Assembly (NCBI GenBank): GCA_050331335.1
Contig: JBHJGY010000077.1
Span: 1 to 44,412, forward strand
DNA from: Thermohalobaculum sp050331335
Lineage (GTDB): Bacteria; Pseudomonadota; Alphaproteobacteria; Rhodobacterales; Rhodobacteraceae
Direction of reading: 5' to 3'
Length of the DNA stretch: 44,412 nt
Position 1 is the stretch's first letter. Each line of letters opens with the position of its first letter. A model generated the notes under the pieces. It had not been told where the DNA came from, did no database searches, and worked only from the letters and a program-made list of their open reading frames with translations. Shown one piece after another: positions 25,285 through 34,871 of the stretch. A program made the position numbers and the translations under genes.

Positions 25285-26691
25285 ATGCGCCAAGCCGTGC
25301 CCTGCCTGCCTGCCCTCGCCGCCCTTCTCCTCAGCGCCCTGACCGCCGATGCCGAGACCCGGGCTGAGCGCAAGTCCCGGATCCTCGCTCCGACCGTCGA
25401 TTTCACCCGCCCCGAGCCCTTCGAGCGCTACCAAGGCGGCACCGGCACCAATCTCGATCGCCTCGACCGAAACGCCTTTTCCCTGCCCTCCGCCGCGCTG
25501 AGCTTCGAGGAACGGTCGGACTTCTTCATCGGCAACGGTGTTTTCGACCGACCCTGGGTGGCGGCGCCGTCCTCGACCATCGCATCGGACGGGCTGGGGC
25601 CGCTCTTCAATGCGCGCTCCTGCCAGGGCTGCCACATCAAGGACGGGCGCGGCCATCCGCCGGAGCCGGGCGATATCAACATGGTCTCGATGCTGTTCGG
25701 GCTGAGCGACCCTGAGGGCGCGCCGGACCCGGTTTTCGGGCAGCAGTTCCAGGACCTCGCCATCGCCGGGTTCGCCAGCGAAGGGCGCGTGCGGGTGTCC
25801 TACGAGGTGGAGCCGTTCACCTATCCCGACGGATCCGTTGTCGAGCTTCGCCGCCCGGTTTATGCGACAGACGCGCGGCTCGCGCCGGGTGTCTCGCTCA
25901 ATCCCCGGGTGGCACCGCCGATGATCGGGCTGGGGCTAATCGAGGCGATCGCAGCCGAGGACATCGCCGCCAATGCCGATCCAGAAGATGTCGATGGCGA
26001 CGGGATTTCCGGTCGCTTGGCCATGGTTGGCGACGAGATCGGACGCTTCGGCTGGAAGGCGACGACGCCATCGATCCTCGCTCAGACCGCTGCGGCCTTC
26101 AGCAGTGATATGGGGCTCTCCACCCGGGTGAGGCCTGCGGCCTACGGCGACTGCACGTCGGCGCAGCCTGCCTGTCGACAGGCGTTTCACGGCGATGCAG
26201 CGGGCATGCCAGAGGTCGATGACGCGCTGCTCGATCTTGTGGTGTTCTATTCATCCAATCTGGCGGTTCCGGCCCGGCGCGACATCGACGACACGCAGGT
26301 CCTCGCCGGCAAGGCACTGTTTTATGAGGCTGGCTGCACCGCCTGCCATGTCCCGAAATTTGCAACGCGCCCCGATGCCGCCCCCGCCCAGCGCAACCAG
26401 CTGATCTGGCCCTATAGCGATTTCCTGCTGCACGATCTCGGCCCGGGCCTCGCCGACCAGAACCCGACGGGCGACCGAGCGGGCGCGGAATGGCGTACGC
26501 AACCGCTTTGGGGGATCGGCTTGACGGAGACGGTCAACGGCCACAGCTATTTCCTGCATGACGGCCGGGCGCGGTCCCTGGAAGAGGCGATCCTCTGGCA
26601 TGGGGGCGAGGCCGAGGCTGCGCGCGACGCCTTCGCAGCCTATACCAAGGCCGAGCGGGCACGGCTGCTCAGTTTCCTTCGGAGCCTTTGA
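25285..26691 (+). CDS. DUF1111 di-haem oxidoreductase-family protein
   Basis: 468 residues with a signal peptide (1-23). Two c-type haem sites are seen: CQGCH (113-117) and CTACH (351-355). DVDGDGISG (235-243) and SDFLLHDLG follow the family pattern. Members are periplasmic relatives of di-haem peroxidases and are called thiol oxidoreductases in some annotations without firm evidence. The ATG at 25285 follows GGGAG. Its stop overlaps the next start (TGATG), so it is coupled to the second imelysin-family gene. Together they could use haem redox to change the oxidation state of iron for uptake (inference). Confidence 0.88.
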   Translation: MRQAVPCLPALAALLLSALTADAETRAERKSRILAPTVDFTRPEPFERYQGGTGTNLDRLDRNAFSLPSAALSFEERSDFFIGNGVFDRPWVAAPSSTIASDGLGPLFNARSCQGCHIKDGRGHPPEPGDINMVSMLFGLSDPEGAPDPVFGQQFQDLAIAGFASEGRVRVSYEVEPFTYPDGSVVELRRPVYATDARLAPGVSLNPRVAPPMIGLGLIEAIAAEDIAANADPEDVDGDGISGRLAMVGDEIGRFGWKATTPSILAQTAAAFSSDMGLSTRVRPAAYGDCTSAQPACRQAFHGDAAGMPEVDDALLDLVVFYSSNLAVPARRDIDDTQVLAGKALFYEAGCTACHVPKFATRPDAAPAQRNQLIWPYSDFLLHDLGPGLADQNPTGDRAGAEWRTQPLWGIGLTETVNGHSYFLHDGRARSLEEAILWHGGEAEAARDAFAAYTKAERARLLSFLRSL

Positions 26692-27764
26692 TGCGCGCAC
26701 TTGCTCTTGGCCTTCTGCTCGGCTTACCAGCACTCGCCCCGGCCGACACCCGGTTTTCGCCTGAGGAAGCGGGGATCCTGCAGTCGGGTCTGATCGCCAC
26801 CGCCGACGAGTTCATCCTCCCGGGCTATCAGGCGCAAGCCGAGGCAGCCGCTGCGCTCACATCGGCCCTCGAGAGCTATTGCGCCAACACCGCAGAGATC
26901 GGCCCGGTTCATGAGGCTTTCGCCGGGACATTCCTCGCCTGGCAGCGCGTCAGCGTGATCGGGACGGGCCCGATCATGGCGGCTGAGGGGCCGATGCGCG
27001 TGCAGCTTTGGCCAGATCCCAAGGGCTTCGCACAGCGCGCCATCCGGTCGGCGATCCGTGCAGAGGACCCAGCCCTTTTGGCACCGGACGGTCTCGCCGG
27101 CCGGTCCGTCGCTTTGGTAAATCTCACGGCGCTCGAAGACCTGCTCTACGGGGCCATGGCGCCTGAGACTTACGCCTGCGATCTTGCAACCGCCATTGCC
27201 GCATTCCAGGCGGCCCTTGCAGCCGAGATTGTCATTGCCTGGACGCCGGGCAGCCCCTTTCGAACCGATTTCGATGCCGCTGCCGCAGGCAATGCCACAT
27301 ATGCATCGGTCGATGCGCTGATCCGTGTCCTGCTATCCGGGGCGGTGGTCTATGCCGACCGGCTGCGCAAGTTCAAGATCCTCCGTGGGTTGGGGGCGGC
27401 GCCGGGAGAAGCGCGGCCGGAGCGCACCGAAGCGGCCCAAAGCGGGCTGGGCCTTGAGAGCATCGCCGTCGGCTTTCGGGCCTTGTCGGAGCTTTACCAA
27501 ACGCCGAACGGCCTCTTCGACATCGCGCCGGATCTCGGCGGGTCGATGGAGTATTATCTGCTGGGCGAGACTGCGGCGAGCGTCGCCGACAGCCTCTCGG
27601 TGCAGACTGCGACGCTCACCGAGATCGCAGCCGAGGACGGGCCTCGCGCTGCCGAGATCCGCCGCTATGGCGAGCTCGTGCTCTTTCACGAGGACTTCCT
27701 CAAGGTCGAATTCCCGGGATCGCTCGGCTTAACGGCTGGCTTCACCGCAGCCGATGGCGACTAG
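26691..27764 (+). CDS. Second imelysin-family periplasmic protein
   Basis: 357 residues with a signal peptide (1-19). The sequence is helical and follows the second imelysin subtype: at the place of the GxHxxE motif it has NLTALED (144-150), so Glu149 is kept and the His is replaced by Thr146. ATG 26691 overlaps the upstream stop by one base; a TTG just before it is less likely. The 3' end overlaps the next gene by 11 bases. The co-occurrence of two imelysin types with DUF1111 and DUF1513 suggests one periplasmic assembly. Confidence 0.85.
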   Translation: MRALALGLLLGLPALAPADTRFSPEEAGILQSGLIATADEFILPGYQAQAEAAAALTSALESYCANTAEIGPVHEAFAGTFLAWQRVSVIGTGPIMAAEGPMRVQLWPDPKGFAQRAIRSAIRAEDPALLAPDGLAGRSVALVNLTALEDLLYGAMAPETYACDLATAIAAFQAALAAEIVIAWTPGSPFRTDFDAAAAGNATYASVDALIRVLLSGAVVYADRLRKFKILRGLGAAPGEARPERTEAAQSGLGLESIAVGFRALSELYQTPNGLFDIAPDLGGSMEYYLLGETAASVADSLSVQTATLTEIAAEDGPRAAEIRRYGELVLFHEDFLKVEFPGSLGLTAGFTAADGD

Positions 27765-28812
27765 GCGCGATCTCCTGGGGCGTCTCGCGCTCGGCCTGGG
27801 CGTGATGGCCTGCAGGTCGAGCTTCGGCCAACCGGCCGAGGGCGCCGTCTATGTGGGTGTGGAGACCTCGGCGCGGACCGAGCACAGCATCGCGAGCTTC
27901 TTCGGTGCGAGCGGTGCCCGCCTTGGTACGGTTCGGCTCGACTTCAGGGCCCATGGCCTCGCCCGCCAAGGTCCGTTGGTCACGGTCTTTCCCCGCCGCC
28001 CCGGAACCCGCTTCGCTGTGATCGACCGAGATACGCTCGAGATCCGCGCAGTGGTGGACGCCCCGCCGGACCGCCACTTCTACGGCCATGGGGCTTTCAC
28101 GCAGGATGGCCGGACGCTGCTTGTGACGGAGAACCACCTGGACACTCTGAGAGGCGGGGTCGGCGTCTATGAGATCACCCCCCGGGTCAGGCGTTTGGGA
28201 GAGATTGAGCTTGCGGGCTCCGGTCCCCACGAGATCGCGCGACATCCCAGCAAGGACCTCTTCTTCATCGCGCTCGGCGGCCTCGAGACCCATCCGGCCT
28301 ATGGTCGAACGCCGTTGAATTTAGGCAGTTTTCGCAGCGAGATCGTCGCCTTGGATTATCGCGCCACCGCGCTGGGCGCGCTCGGCGTCTGGCCCGGATC
28401 GGAGGGGGTCTCGCTGCGCCACTTGGCCATGGACGGCACAGGCCGGCTTTACGTGGGCGGTCAGGTCGAGGATGCGGTGCGCGCGGCGACGCCGAGGCTC
28501 GCCTGGGTTGTCGATGGCGATCGGGTCGCGCCCGTGCAGGATCTTGGCGCCTTCGGTGGTTATGTCTCTTCGGTCGCGGCGTGGGGCTGCGAAGCGCTGC
28601 TCACATCCAAGGTGGCGAGCGCGGCTGTCCGACTGCGCGGCACGCGGGTGACTGATCGCCAAGCGCTCGATGGGGCGGGGGCGGCAGCCCTTGGGCCGAA
28701 CCTTGCCGCAGTCTCCGGCTATTCGGTGCTCAGGCTGAACGGGGCAGCGGTCGCCGCGCTTGCGTTGCATGAGTTCGACAATCACGGGCTGTCGGTGGCG
28801 CCCGGCGGATGA
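27754..28812 (+). CDS. DUF1513 protein with Tat-type signal
   Basis: 352 residues. The N-terminus ATRRDLLGRLALGLGV looks like a twin-arginine export signal. The mature protein has repeated β-strand blocks (FYGHGAFTQDGR, SGPHEIARHPS, HLAMDGTGRLYVGG) typical of a β-propeller. It is the last gene of the imelysin cluster and overlaps the preceding gene. Tat export suggests folding or cofactor loading before export. The biochemical role of DUF1513 is unknown. Confidence 0.85.
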   Translation: MATRRDLLGRLALGLGVMACRSSFGQPAEGAVYVGVETSARTEHSIASFFGASGARLGTVRLDFRAHGLARQGPLVTVFPRRPGTRFAVIDRDTLEIRAVVDAPPDRHFYGHGAFTQDGRTLLVTENHLDTLRGGVGVYEITPRVRRLGEIELAGSGPHEIARHPSKDLFFIALGGLETHPAYGRTPLNLGSFRSEIVALDYRATALGALGVWPGSEGVSLRHLAMDGTGRLYVGGQVEDAVRAATPRLAWVVDGDRVAPVQDLGAFGGYVSSVAAWGCEALLTSKVASAAVRLRGTRVTDRQALDGAGAAALGPNLAAVSGYSVLRLNGAAVAALALHEFDNHGLSVAPGG

Positions 28813-29060
28813 AGGGCACGCCCAGACCGGCGTCTGTCGGCATGGCGCCTATTGCGCGGGCTGCGACGCCAGAAGCCCGGTGTTTCGTTGGGCAGGCGAA
28901 AGCGGATTGGGCAAGCTTCCGTCAAAAGTGCCTTACTTTTCACCAAGCTCAAGGCGCCTGCGCTGAAGCCGGGCATCGCAGCCGATCTCTCCCTTGCGCA
29001 AGTGCCAGCAAGGCGGTCTAGTCGAGAACGGGAAAGCTATCGGGACGCCTGGAGGTTCCT

Positions 29061-30188
29061 ATGCGCCAATCCGGGGCCAGTGAGCAGGCCGGGTCAACGG
29101 GAGTTCTGCCGGCCATCGCTGTTCGCGGGGTCACGAAAGTCTTCGGCGATGGGGCAGAGGCTGTGACCGCGCTCAATCAGGTGTCCGTCGATATCCGAAC
29201 CAACGAGTTTTTCACGCTGCTCGGTCCCTCGGGCTGCGGCAAGACCACATTGCTGCGTATGATCGCGGGGTTCGAGCACCCGACTGAGGGCCAGATCCGT
29301 CTCAACGGTGCGGATATTGCCCATCTGCCGCCGAACAAGCGCCCGGTGAATACGGTTTTCCAAAGCTATGCGCTGTTTCCGCATATGAGCGTGGCGCGCA
29401 ATATCGGCTTCGGGCTCGAGATGCAGGGCCGCCCCAAAGCCGAGATCCAGCGCTCCGTGGAGAAGATGCTGGCCCTGGTCAAGATGGAGGCGATGGCCAA
29501 GCGCGCGACCAGCCAGATCTCTGGCGGGCAGCAGCAGCGCGTGGCACTGGCCCGGGCCCTCGCGCCGCATCCCCAGGTGTTGCTCCTGGACGAGCCGCTC
29601 TCGGCGCTCGACCTCAAACTGCGCAAGGAGATGCAGGGCGAACTCAAGCGGCTCCAGCACGAGACGGGGATCACCTTCGTTTTCGTCACGCATGATCAGG
29701 AGGAGGCGCTCACCATGTCCGACCGGATTGCGGTGATGGATGCCGGGCAGATCCTACAAGTCGGCACCCCGCTTGAGGTCTACAATCATCCGGCCGACCG
29801 TTTCGTGGCGGATTTCATCGGCGACACGAACTTCCTTACCGGCCGGATTGCCGCGGTTACTGCCGGCGTGGCAGACGTCGCGCTTGCTTGTGGGACGCGC
29901 TTGGCCGCCAGTTTGCCGGCTGAGAGCGGCGCCGCCGAAGGTACAGGTGTCACCATCGTGATCCGGCCAGAACATGCCTCGCTGACCTCCGACGGGGCCA
30001 CGATGGTCGGACGGGTCGTTCGGTTCGTATATTTCGGGACCGACACGCTCGTGCATCTGATGCTCGCCACGGGCGAGCTTTTCACCGTCCGGGTGCAAAA
30101 CCGTCACGACCGCCCGCTTGATCTCGAAGAGGGTGCCGAGTGCGGCATTTGCATCGAGGCGGGCGCTGCCCAGGTTTTGAGGGACTGA
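29061..30188 (+). CDS. potA: Polyamine-type ABC transporter ATP-binding protein
   Basis: 375 residues. Walker A GPSGCGKTT, signature ISGGQQQR, Walker B LLLDEP and VTHDQEEA are present, followed by a C-terminal TOBE domain (about 285-375). The ATG is preceded by GGAGG. Its stop overlaps the next start (TGATG). It belongs to a PotABCD-type spermidine/putrescine importer whose other parts follow directly. The 248 bases upstream hold a small AAAAGT/ACTTTT dyad (28924-28940) of unknown role. Confidence 0.9.
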   Translation: MRQSGASEQAGSTGVLPAIAVRGVTKVFGDGAEAVTALNQVSVDIRTNEFFTLLGPSGCGKTTLLRMIAGFEHPTEGQIRLNGADIAHLPPNKRPVNTVFQSYALFPHMSVARNIGFGLEMQGRPKAEIQRSVEKMLALVKMEAMAKRATSQISGGQQQRVALARALAPHPQVLLLDEPLSALDLKLRKEMQGELKRLQHETGITFVFVTHDQEEALTMSDRIAVMDAGQILQVGTPLEVYNHPADRFVADFIGDTNFLTGRIAAVTAGVADVALACGTRLAASLPAESGAAEGTGVTIVIRPEHASLTSDGATMVGRVVRFVYFGTDTLVHLMLATGELFTVRVQNRHDRPLDLEEGAECGICIEAGAAQVLRD

Positions 30189-31060
30189 TGGCGCGCCACT
30201 GGCTCCTCAACGCGCCCGCGATCTTGGTGCTGTTCGTCGCGGCATCGGGCCCTTTGCTCGTGATGCTGATCTACTCGCTCCTGGCGCCAGGCGACTATGG
30301 CAATGTGGTTTGGGAGTTTTCGACCGAAGGCTGGGTCAGCGTCTTTATGGAGCGCGATATCTTCGACGATACATGGTCGATCCAGGATGCGCATCTAACA
30401 ATCTTCTGGCGGTCGGTGCGGCTCTCACTCATGACCACCTTTATTGCGTTGCTCCTCGGCTTGCCGACGGCCTATTTCATCGCCACCCGGCCGGCGCATA
30501 CGCGGAACATCTGGCTGTTCCTGATTACCATTCCGTTCTGGACCAATCTCCTGATCCGCACCTTTGCCGTGATGGAGCTGATCCGGAACCAGGGTTTGAT
30601 CAACAACACGCTGACCGGTATCGGCATCGTCGAAGAGCCCATCCAGATGCTCTACACCGACTTCGCGATCCTACTCGGCATGACATATGTCTATCTGCCC
30701 CTGATGGTGTTGCCGATCTATGCAGCGATGGAGCGGCTTGACTTCAAGCTGGTGGAGGCGGCCTACGATCTCTATGCCTCCCGCCGCAAGGTGCTGACCC
30801 GGATCATCCTGCCGCTGGTGAAGCCCGGGATCGTGGCGGGTTCGATCCTGGTCTTCGTGCCGTCGCTCGGCGCCTATGTGACGCCCCGCGTGCTGGGCGG
30901 CGGCAAGAACATGATGCTCGGCAATCTGATCGAACTGCAATTCGGTCAGGGGCGGAACTGGCCCCTCGGTGCGGCGCTGGCCATTGTCCTTCTGGTTTTG
31001 GTGATGGCGGCGCTCCTTGTCTATCTCCGCGTCACAGAACGAGGCGAGCGGCATGGCTAA
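30188..31060 (+). CDS. potB: Polyamine-type ABC transporter permease, PotB-like
   Basis: 290 residues with about six membrane helices. The EAA-type loop is LVEAAYDLYASRRKVL (about 196-211). It has the periplasmic extension after helix 1 seen in PotB proteins. It overlaps potA at the start and potC at the end by a few bases. Confidence 0.9.
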   Translation: MARHWLLNAPAILVLFVAASGPLLVMLIYSLLAPGDYGNVVWEFSTEGWVSVFMERDIFDDTWSIQDAHLTIFWRSVRLSLMTTFIALLLGLPTAYFIATRPAHTRNIWLFLITIPFWTNLLIRTFAVMELIRNQGLINNTLTGIGIVEEPIQMLYTDFAILLGMTYVYLPLMVLPIYAAMERLDFKLVEAAYDLYASRRKVLTRIILPLVKPGIVAGSILVFVPSLGAYVTPRVLGGGKNMMLGNLIELQFGQGRNWPLGAALAIVLLVLVMAALLVYLRVTERGERHG

Positions 31061-31859
31061 CAGTTCGCCATTCTCGGTTCGCCGCCAGCCCGGCTTCACC
31101 ACAATCGCGCTGATTTGCTTTTTAGTGCTCTATGCGCCGATCTTGGTGTTGGTCGTCTATTCCTTCAACGCAGGCCGCTCGATCGCGGTCTGGGAGGGGT
31201 TTTCTTTTCAGTGGTACGTCTCCGCATGGGAGAACGAGAAGGTGCAGGAGGCCACCTTCAGATCGCTGATCATCGCTTCCTCCGCCTCTCTCTTTGCAAC
31301 GACGCTGGCGACCATGGCGGCCCTAGGCACCACGCGGACGGGTCCCTACAGGGGGCGGACGGTGGTCTTTGCCATGATCAACCAGCCGCTGATGGTGCCT
31401 GAGATCGTGACCGCCGTGGCGTTGTTGATCGTCTTCGCGATCGTGAAACAGGCCACCGGGTACACCGGGCTCGGCTATTTGATCCTCGCGCACACGGCGT
31501 TCTGCATTCCCTTTGCATATCTGCCGATCCGGGCGCGGCTCGAAGGCATGGACGCCCAGCTTGAGCTGGCTGCCGCCGATCTCTACGCCACCCCCTGGCA
31601 GACCTTCAGACATGTCACCTTGCCGCTTTTGTTCCCCGGCATCTTGGCGGGCGCCATGCTCGCCTTCGTAATCTCGCTCGACGACGTCGTCATCACCGAG
31701 TTCGTGAAGTCCGCCGGGCAGGACACCTTGCCCACCTACATGCTCGGCCAGCTTCGTCGGGTGATCACGCCCGAGATCAACGCCATCTCAACGGTTCTGC
31801 TTGCCGTCTCGGTGGCGCTGGTGACAGTCTTTTTCTTGCTAAACCGCAAGCGGTCCTGA
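31053..31859 (+). CDS. potC: Polyamine-type ABC transporter permease, PotC-like
   Basis: 268 residues with six predicted helices and the EAA-type loop ELAAADLYATPWQTF. The ATG at 31053 lies inside the end of potB and follows GAGGCGAG. SLDDVVITEF, a block typical of PotC, is present near residue 210. Confidence 0.9.
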   Translation: MANSSPFSVRRQPGFTTIALICFLVLYAPILVLVVYSFNAGRSIAVWEGFSFQWYVSAWENEKVQEATFRSLIIASSASLFATTLATMAALGTTRTGPYRGRTVVFAMINQPLMVPEIVTAVALLIVFAIVKQATGYTGLGYLILAHTAFCIPFAYLPIRARLEGMDAQLELAAADLYATPWQTFRHVTLPLLFPGILAGAMLAFVISLDDVVITEFVKSAGQDTLPTYMLGQLRRVITPEINAISTVLLAVSVALVTVFFLLNRKRS

Positions 31860-31892
31860 TCAGACAAGGGCCCGTCCAACAGGAGAGATCAC

Positions 31893-32918
31893 ATGAGAAC
31901 CACAGCGGCCTTTGCCGTCGTCACAGCTCTGGCGGCGGTGCCCGCCCTCGCCGAGGGGGAGCTCAACATCTACAACTGGGGCAACTACACCAACCCCGAG
32001 CTGATCGAGAAATTCGAGGCGCAAACCGGGATCGACGTCACGATCACCGATTACGACTCAAACGACACCGCGCTCGCCAAAGTCGAGGCCGGCGGGCATG
32101 GCTTCGACATCGTGGTGCCTTCGGCTTCTTATGTGCCGATCTGGGTCGAGAAGGGGCTCCTTCTCGAAGCCCGTCCGGATCAGATGGAAAATTTCAAGCA
32201 TATGGACCCGCGCTGGGTCGATGTCGGCTGGGATCCGGGCCGGCGCTACACCGTGCCCTGGCAGTGGGGCACCGTCGGGGTCGTGGTCGACACCTCTGTC
32301 TATGGAGGCGATATCAACACCGCCGCCGTGATCTTCGATCCGCCCGAGGAACTCGTCGGCAAGATCAACGTCGCCCCTGAGATGCTCGATATCATGCACA
32401 CGGCCATCTATTACATGGGCGGCGAGGCCTGCACCGGCGACAAGGCGCTTCTCCGCGAGGTCCGCGACATGCTGGTCGAGGCCAAGGACAAGTGGCTTTC
32501 GATGGATTACGGCATCATCGAGAAATTCGCCGGCCGCGATCTCGCCGCCTCGCTCTACTGGAACGGCGCAGCCTTCCGGGCGCGCGAGAAGAACGCGGAT
32601 GTTCGGTTCGGCTATCCCAAGGAAGGCTATGTCGTTTGGATGGACTCGGTTGCGATCCTCTCGGATGCCCAAAATGTCGAGAACGCCAAGCTTTTCATGA
32701 ACTTCATCATGGAGCCGGAGAATGCGGCCCTGATCTCCGCCTTTGCGCGGTACGCCAATGGCATCGCCGGCTCGGAAGCCTTTATGCCGGACGACATGAA
32801 GACCGCGCCTGAGGTTGTGATCCCGGACGAGTTCGCAAGTTTGGGCAAGTTCACGCCGACCTGCCCGCCGGAGGTCCAGTCCCTCTACACCGCGATCTGG
32901 ACCGATCTCCAGAAGTGA
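31893..32918 (+). CDS. potD: Polyamine-type ABC transporter substrate-binding protein, PotD/PotF-like
   Basis: 341 residues with a signal peptide (1-20). The mature N-terminus ELNIYNWGNYTNPELIEKFE is the PotD/PotF signature, and YTVPWQWGTVGVVVD is also typical. A good ribosome site (AGGAG, 7-base gap) precedes the ATG. It ends the pot operon just before a strong hairpin. The ligand is probably putrescine, spermidine or an acylated derivative. Confidence 0.9.
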   Translation: MRTTAAFAVVTALAAVPALAEGELNIYNWGNYTNPELIEKFEAQTGIDVTITDYDSNDTALAKVEAGGHGFDIVVPSASYVPIWVEKGLLLEARPDQMENFKHMDPRWVDVGWDPGRRYTVPWQWGTVGVVVDTSVYGGDINTAAVIFDPPEELVGKINVAPEMLDIMHTAIYYMGGEACTGDKALLREVRDMLVEAKDKWLSMDYGIIEKFAGRDLAASLYWNGAAFRAREKNADVRFGYPKEGYVVWMDSVAILSDAQNVENAKLFMNFIMEPENAALISAFARYANGIAGSEAFMPDDMKTAPEVVIPDEFASLGKFTPTCPPEVQSLYTAIWTDLQK

Positions 32919-32923
32919 GCCAT

Positions 32924-32962
32924 CGAGATCGCGGCGCGTGACGCACCGCGATCTCGCCCTTT
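32924..32962. terminator. Hairpin terminator between convergent operons
   Basis: CGAGATCGCGG (32924-32934) pairs perfectly with CCGCGATCTCG (32946-32956) over 11 bases with an 11-base loop, then CCCTTTG on the plus strand. It lies between the stop of potD and the stop of aguB, so it could serve both directions, although the T-tract is short. Confidence 0.7.
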
Positions 32963-32970
32963 GTCAGGGG

Positions 32971-33843
32971 CTAGGTGTCAGAGCCATCGAGACCCATCAG
33001 CGGGCCGTAGAGATCGGGCCGGCGGTCGCGGAAGACGCCCCAACTGCTGCGCAGCTCTGCCGCCTCGGCCAGATCGAGCTGCGCCAGCGTCACGCCGTCG
33101 CTTGTCCTGTCGGCTTCGGCAAGAAACTCGCCTTGCCAGTCCGTCACGAAGGACGCGCCGTAAAAGGTAACTTCGGTCCCGCCCGGGGCGCGCTCGGTGC
33201 CGATCCGGTTGGCCGCGAGAACCGGTACCAGATTGGCCGCCGCGTGCCCGCGCATTGCATTTTGCCAGTGCGCTTTGCTGTCATGCGTCGGGTCCTGCGG
33301 TTCTGATCCGATCGCGGTGGGGTAGAGCAACAGCTCGGCCCCTCTCAGCGCCATGATTCGCGCCGCTTCAGGAAACCACTGGTCCCAGCAGATCGCCGCA
33401 CCGATGCGCCCGATCTCTGTCTCCCAGACCCGAAAACCGGTATCGCCAGGCGAGAAATACCATTTCTCCTGATAGCCCGGCCCGTCGGGAATGTGGGACT
33501 TGCGGTACCGGCCCAACACCCGTCCATCCGCGTCGATCATGGCGAGACTGTCGAAAAAGGCGGGGCCGGCCCGCTCGAAGAAGCTTATCGGCAGAACCAC
33601 TCTCAACTCGCGCGCCAGGGCTGCGAAGCGCGCGATCAGCGGATGTCCGTCGAAGGGCGCCGCGAGATCGAGATGCCGCGCGTGATGTTCCTTGCAGAAA
33701 TAGGGGGTCTCGAAGAGCTCCTGGAGCAGGATCAGCTTGGCGCCCAGGCCGGCGGCCTCGCGCACCAGCGCCTCGGCCTTCTCCCGGTTGGCTGTCCGGT
33801 CCTCAGCTGCGGCGAATTGGGTGACGGCGACGCAGACGCTCAT
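32971..33843 (-). CDS. aguB: N-carbamoylputrescine amidase
   Basis: 290 residues of the nitrilase/carbon-nitrogen hydrolase superfamily. The Glu-Lys-Cys triad is visible: Glu42 in LLQELF, Lys115 in RYRKSHIPDG and Cys152 in ICWDQWFPE. The blocks GPGYQEKWYF and YPTAIGSEP are typical of AguB, which splits N-carbamoylputrescine to putrescine, CO2 and ammonia. The start overlaps the stop of the deacetylase gene (ATGA). The gene is convergent with the pot operon, fitting a shared polyamine role. Confidence 0.9.
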   Translation of the reverse strand: MSVCVAVTQFAAAEDRTANREKAEALVREAAGLGAKLILLQELFETPYFCKEHHARHLDLAAPFDGHPLIARFAALARELRVVLPISFFERAGPAFFDSLAMIDADGRVLGRYRKSHIPDGPGYQEKWYFSPGDTGFRVWETEIGRIGAAICWDQWFPEAARIMALRGAELLLYPTAIGSEPQDPTHDSKAHWQNAMRGHAAANLVPVLAANRIGTERAPGGTEVTFYGASFVTDWQGEFLAEADRTSDGVTLAQLDLAEAAELRSSWGVFRDRRPDLYGPLMGLDGSDT

Positions 33844-34871
33844 GCGCCCGAAAACCCTTCGAGCACATTCACGGTGTTCACGCCGATCTCCTCGATGGCA
33901 TACCCGCCCTCCATGACGAAAAGCGTCGGCAGGCCGAGCCGGGCGATGTCGCCGCCGTAGCTGCGGAAGTCGTCGCTCTCGAGCTTGAAGAAGCTGATCG
34001 GGTCGTTCTTGTAGGTGTCGACGCCCAGCGACACCACCAATGCGTCTGGCCCGAAACTGCCGATCCTGGCGAGCGCGTCGCCGAGGGCCGTGCGCCAGAC
34101 ATCGAAGCCGGTGCCCGCCGGAAGCGGGTAATTGGCGTTGAACCCCTCGCCAGCGCCGCGCCCTGTTTCGTCGGCATATCCCAGGAAATACGGGAAGGCG
34201 TCGCGCGGATCTCCATGCAGGGAGGCAAAGAGGACATCGTCGCGCGCATAAAAGATATCCTGCGTGCCATTGCCATGATGGAAATCGGGATCGAGGATCG
34301 CGACCCGCGCCGCCCCTTGATCGAGAAACATCTGCGCAGCGATCGCAGCATTGTTGAGGAAGCAATAGCCTCCGTACTGATCTGAGCTCGCATGATGGCC
34401 CGGCGGTCGGCAAAGCGCGAAGGCCGCCCGGTCGCCGCCGGCCACCAAGCGCTGCGCGGTCTGGGCCACCGCGGCCGAGGCTTGAGCTGCGGTCCAGGTC
34501 CCTGCCGTGATCGCGGTCTCCGTCGCCATGGTGTAATAGCCCAGTTTGCCGTCGATATGGCGGGGGATCCGATCTTGGTGAAGCCGCCGAAGGGGCATCC
34601 CCGTCGCAATCATCTCGCCGCGCGCCCCCGCGGCCACCCATTCGCCCCAACAGGTTTCCAGGAAGTCGAGATAGCCGGCATCGTGCACGCGGTGCACCGG
34701 CGCCAAATCGAGGGGATCGGGGTCGAGGATCTCCGTGAACCCCCGCGCTTTCAGCCGCCGAAGCACGTACTCCATCCGCGACGGCCGCTCGAAAGGGGTG
34801 ACGAACTCGCCCAAATAGAGCTCAGCTTGCGGGAAATGGAGCCGGTGATCCTCACTAAAGACAGTCTTCAT
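33840..34871 (-). CDS. Acetylpolyamine amidohydrolase (class II HDAC-like)
   Basis: 343 residues. The catalytic His pair is at 159-160 (PPGHHASS), and DPDFHHGNG supplies the zinc ligands Asp196 and His198; a further Asp lies in SLGVDTYKNDP. The DQYGGYCFLNNAA block and the residues around it match bacterial acetylpolyamine amidohydrolases, which remove acetyl groups from acetylputrescine and acetylspermidine. The ATG at 34871 overlaps the amidase stop (ATGA). It is the middle gene of a coupled three-gene operon. Confidence 0.9.
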   Translation of the reverse strand: MKTVFSEDHRLHFPQAELYLGEFVTPFERPSRMEYVLRRLKARGFTEILDPDPLDLAPVHRVHDAGYLDFLETCWGEWVAAGARGEMIATGMPLRRLHQDRIPRHIDGKLGYYTMATETAITAGTWTAAQASAAVAQTAQRLVAGGDRAAFALCRPPGHHASSDQYGGYCFLNNAAIAAQMFLDQGAARVAILDPDFHHGNGTQDIFYARDDVLFASLHGDPRDAFPYFLGYADETGRGAGEGFNANYPLPAGTGFDVWRTALGDALARIGSFGPDALVVSLGVDTYKNDPISFFKLESDDFRSYGGDIARLGLPTLFVMEGGYAIEEIGVNTVNVLEGFSGA

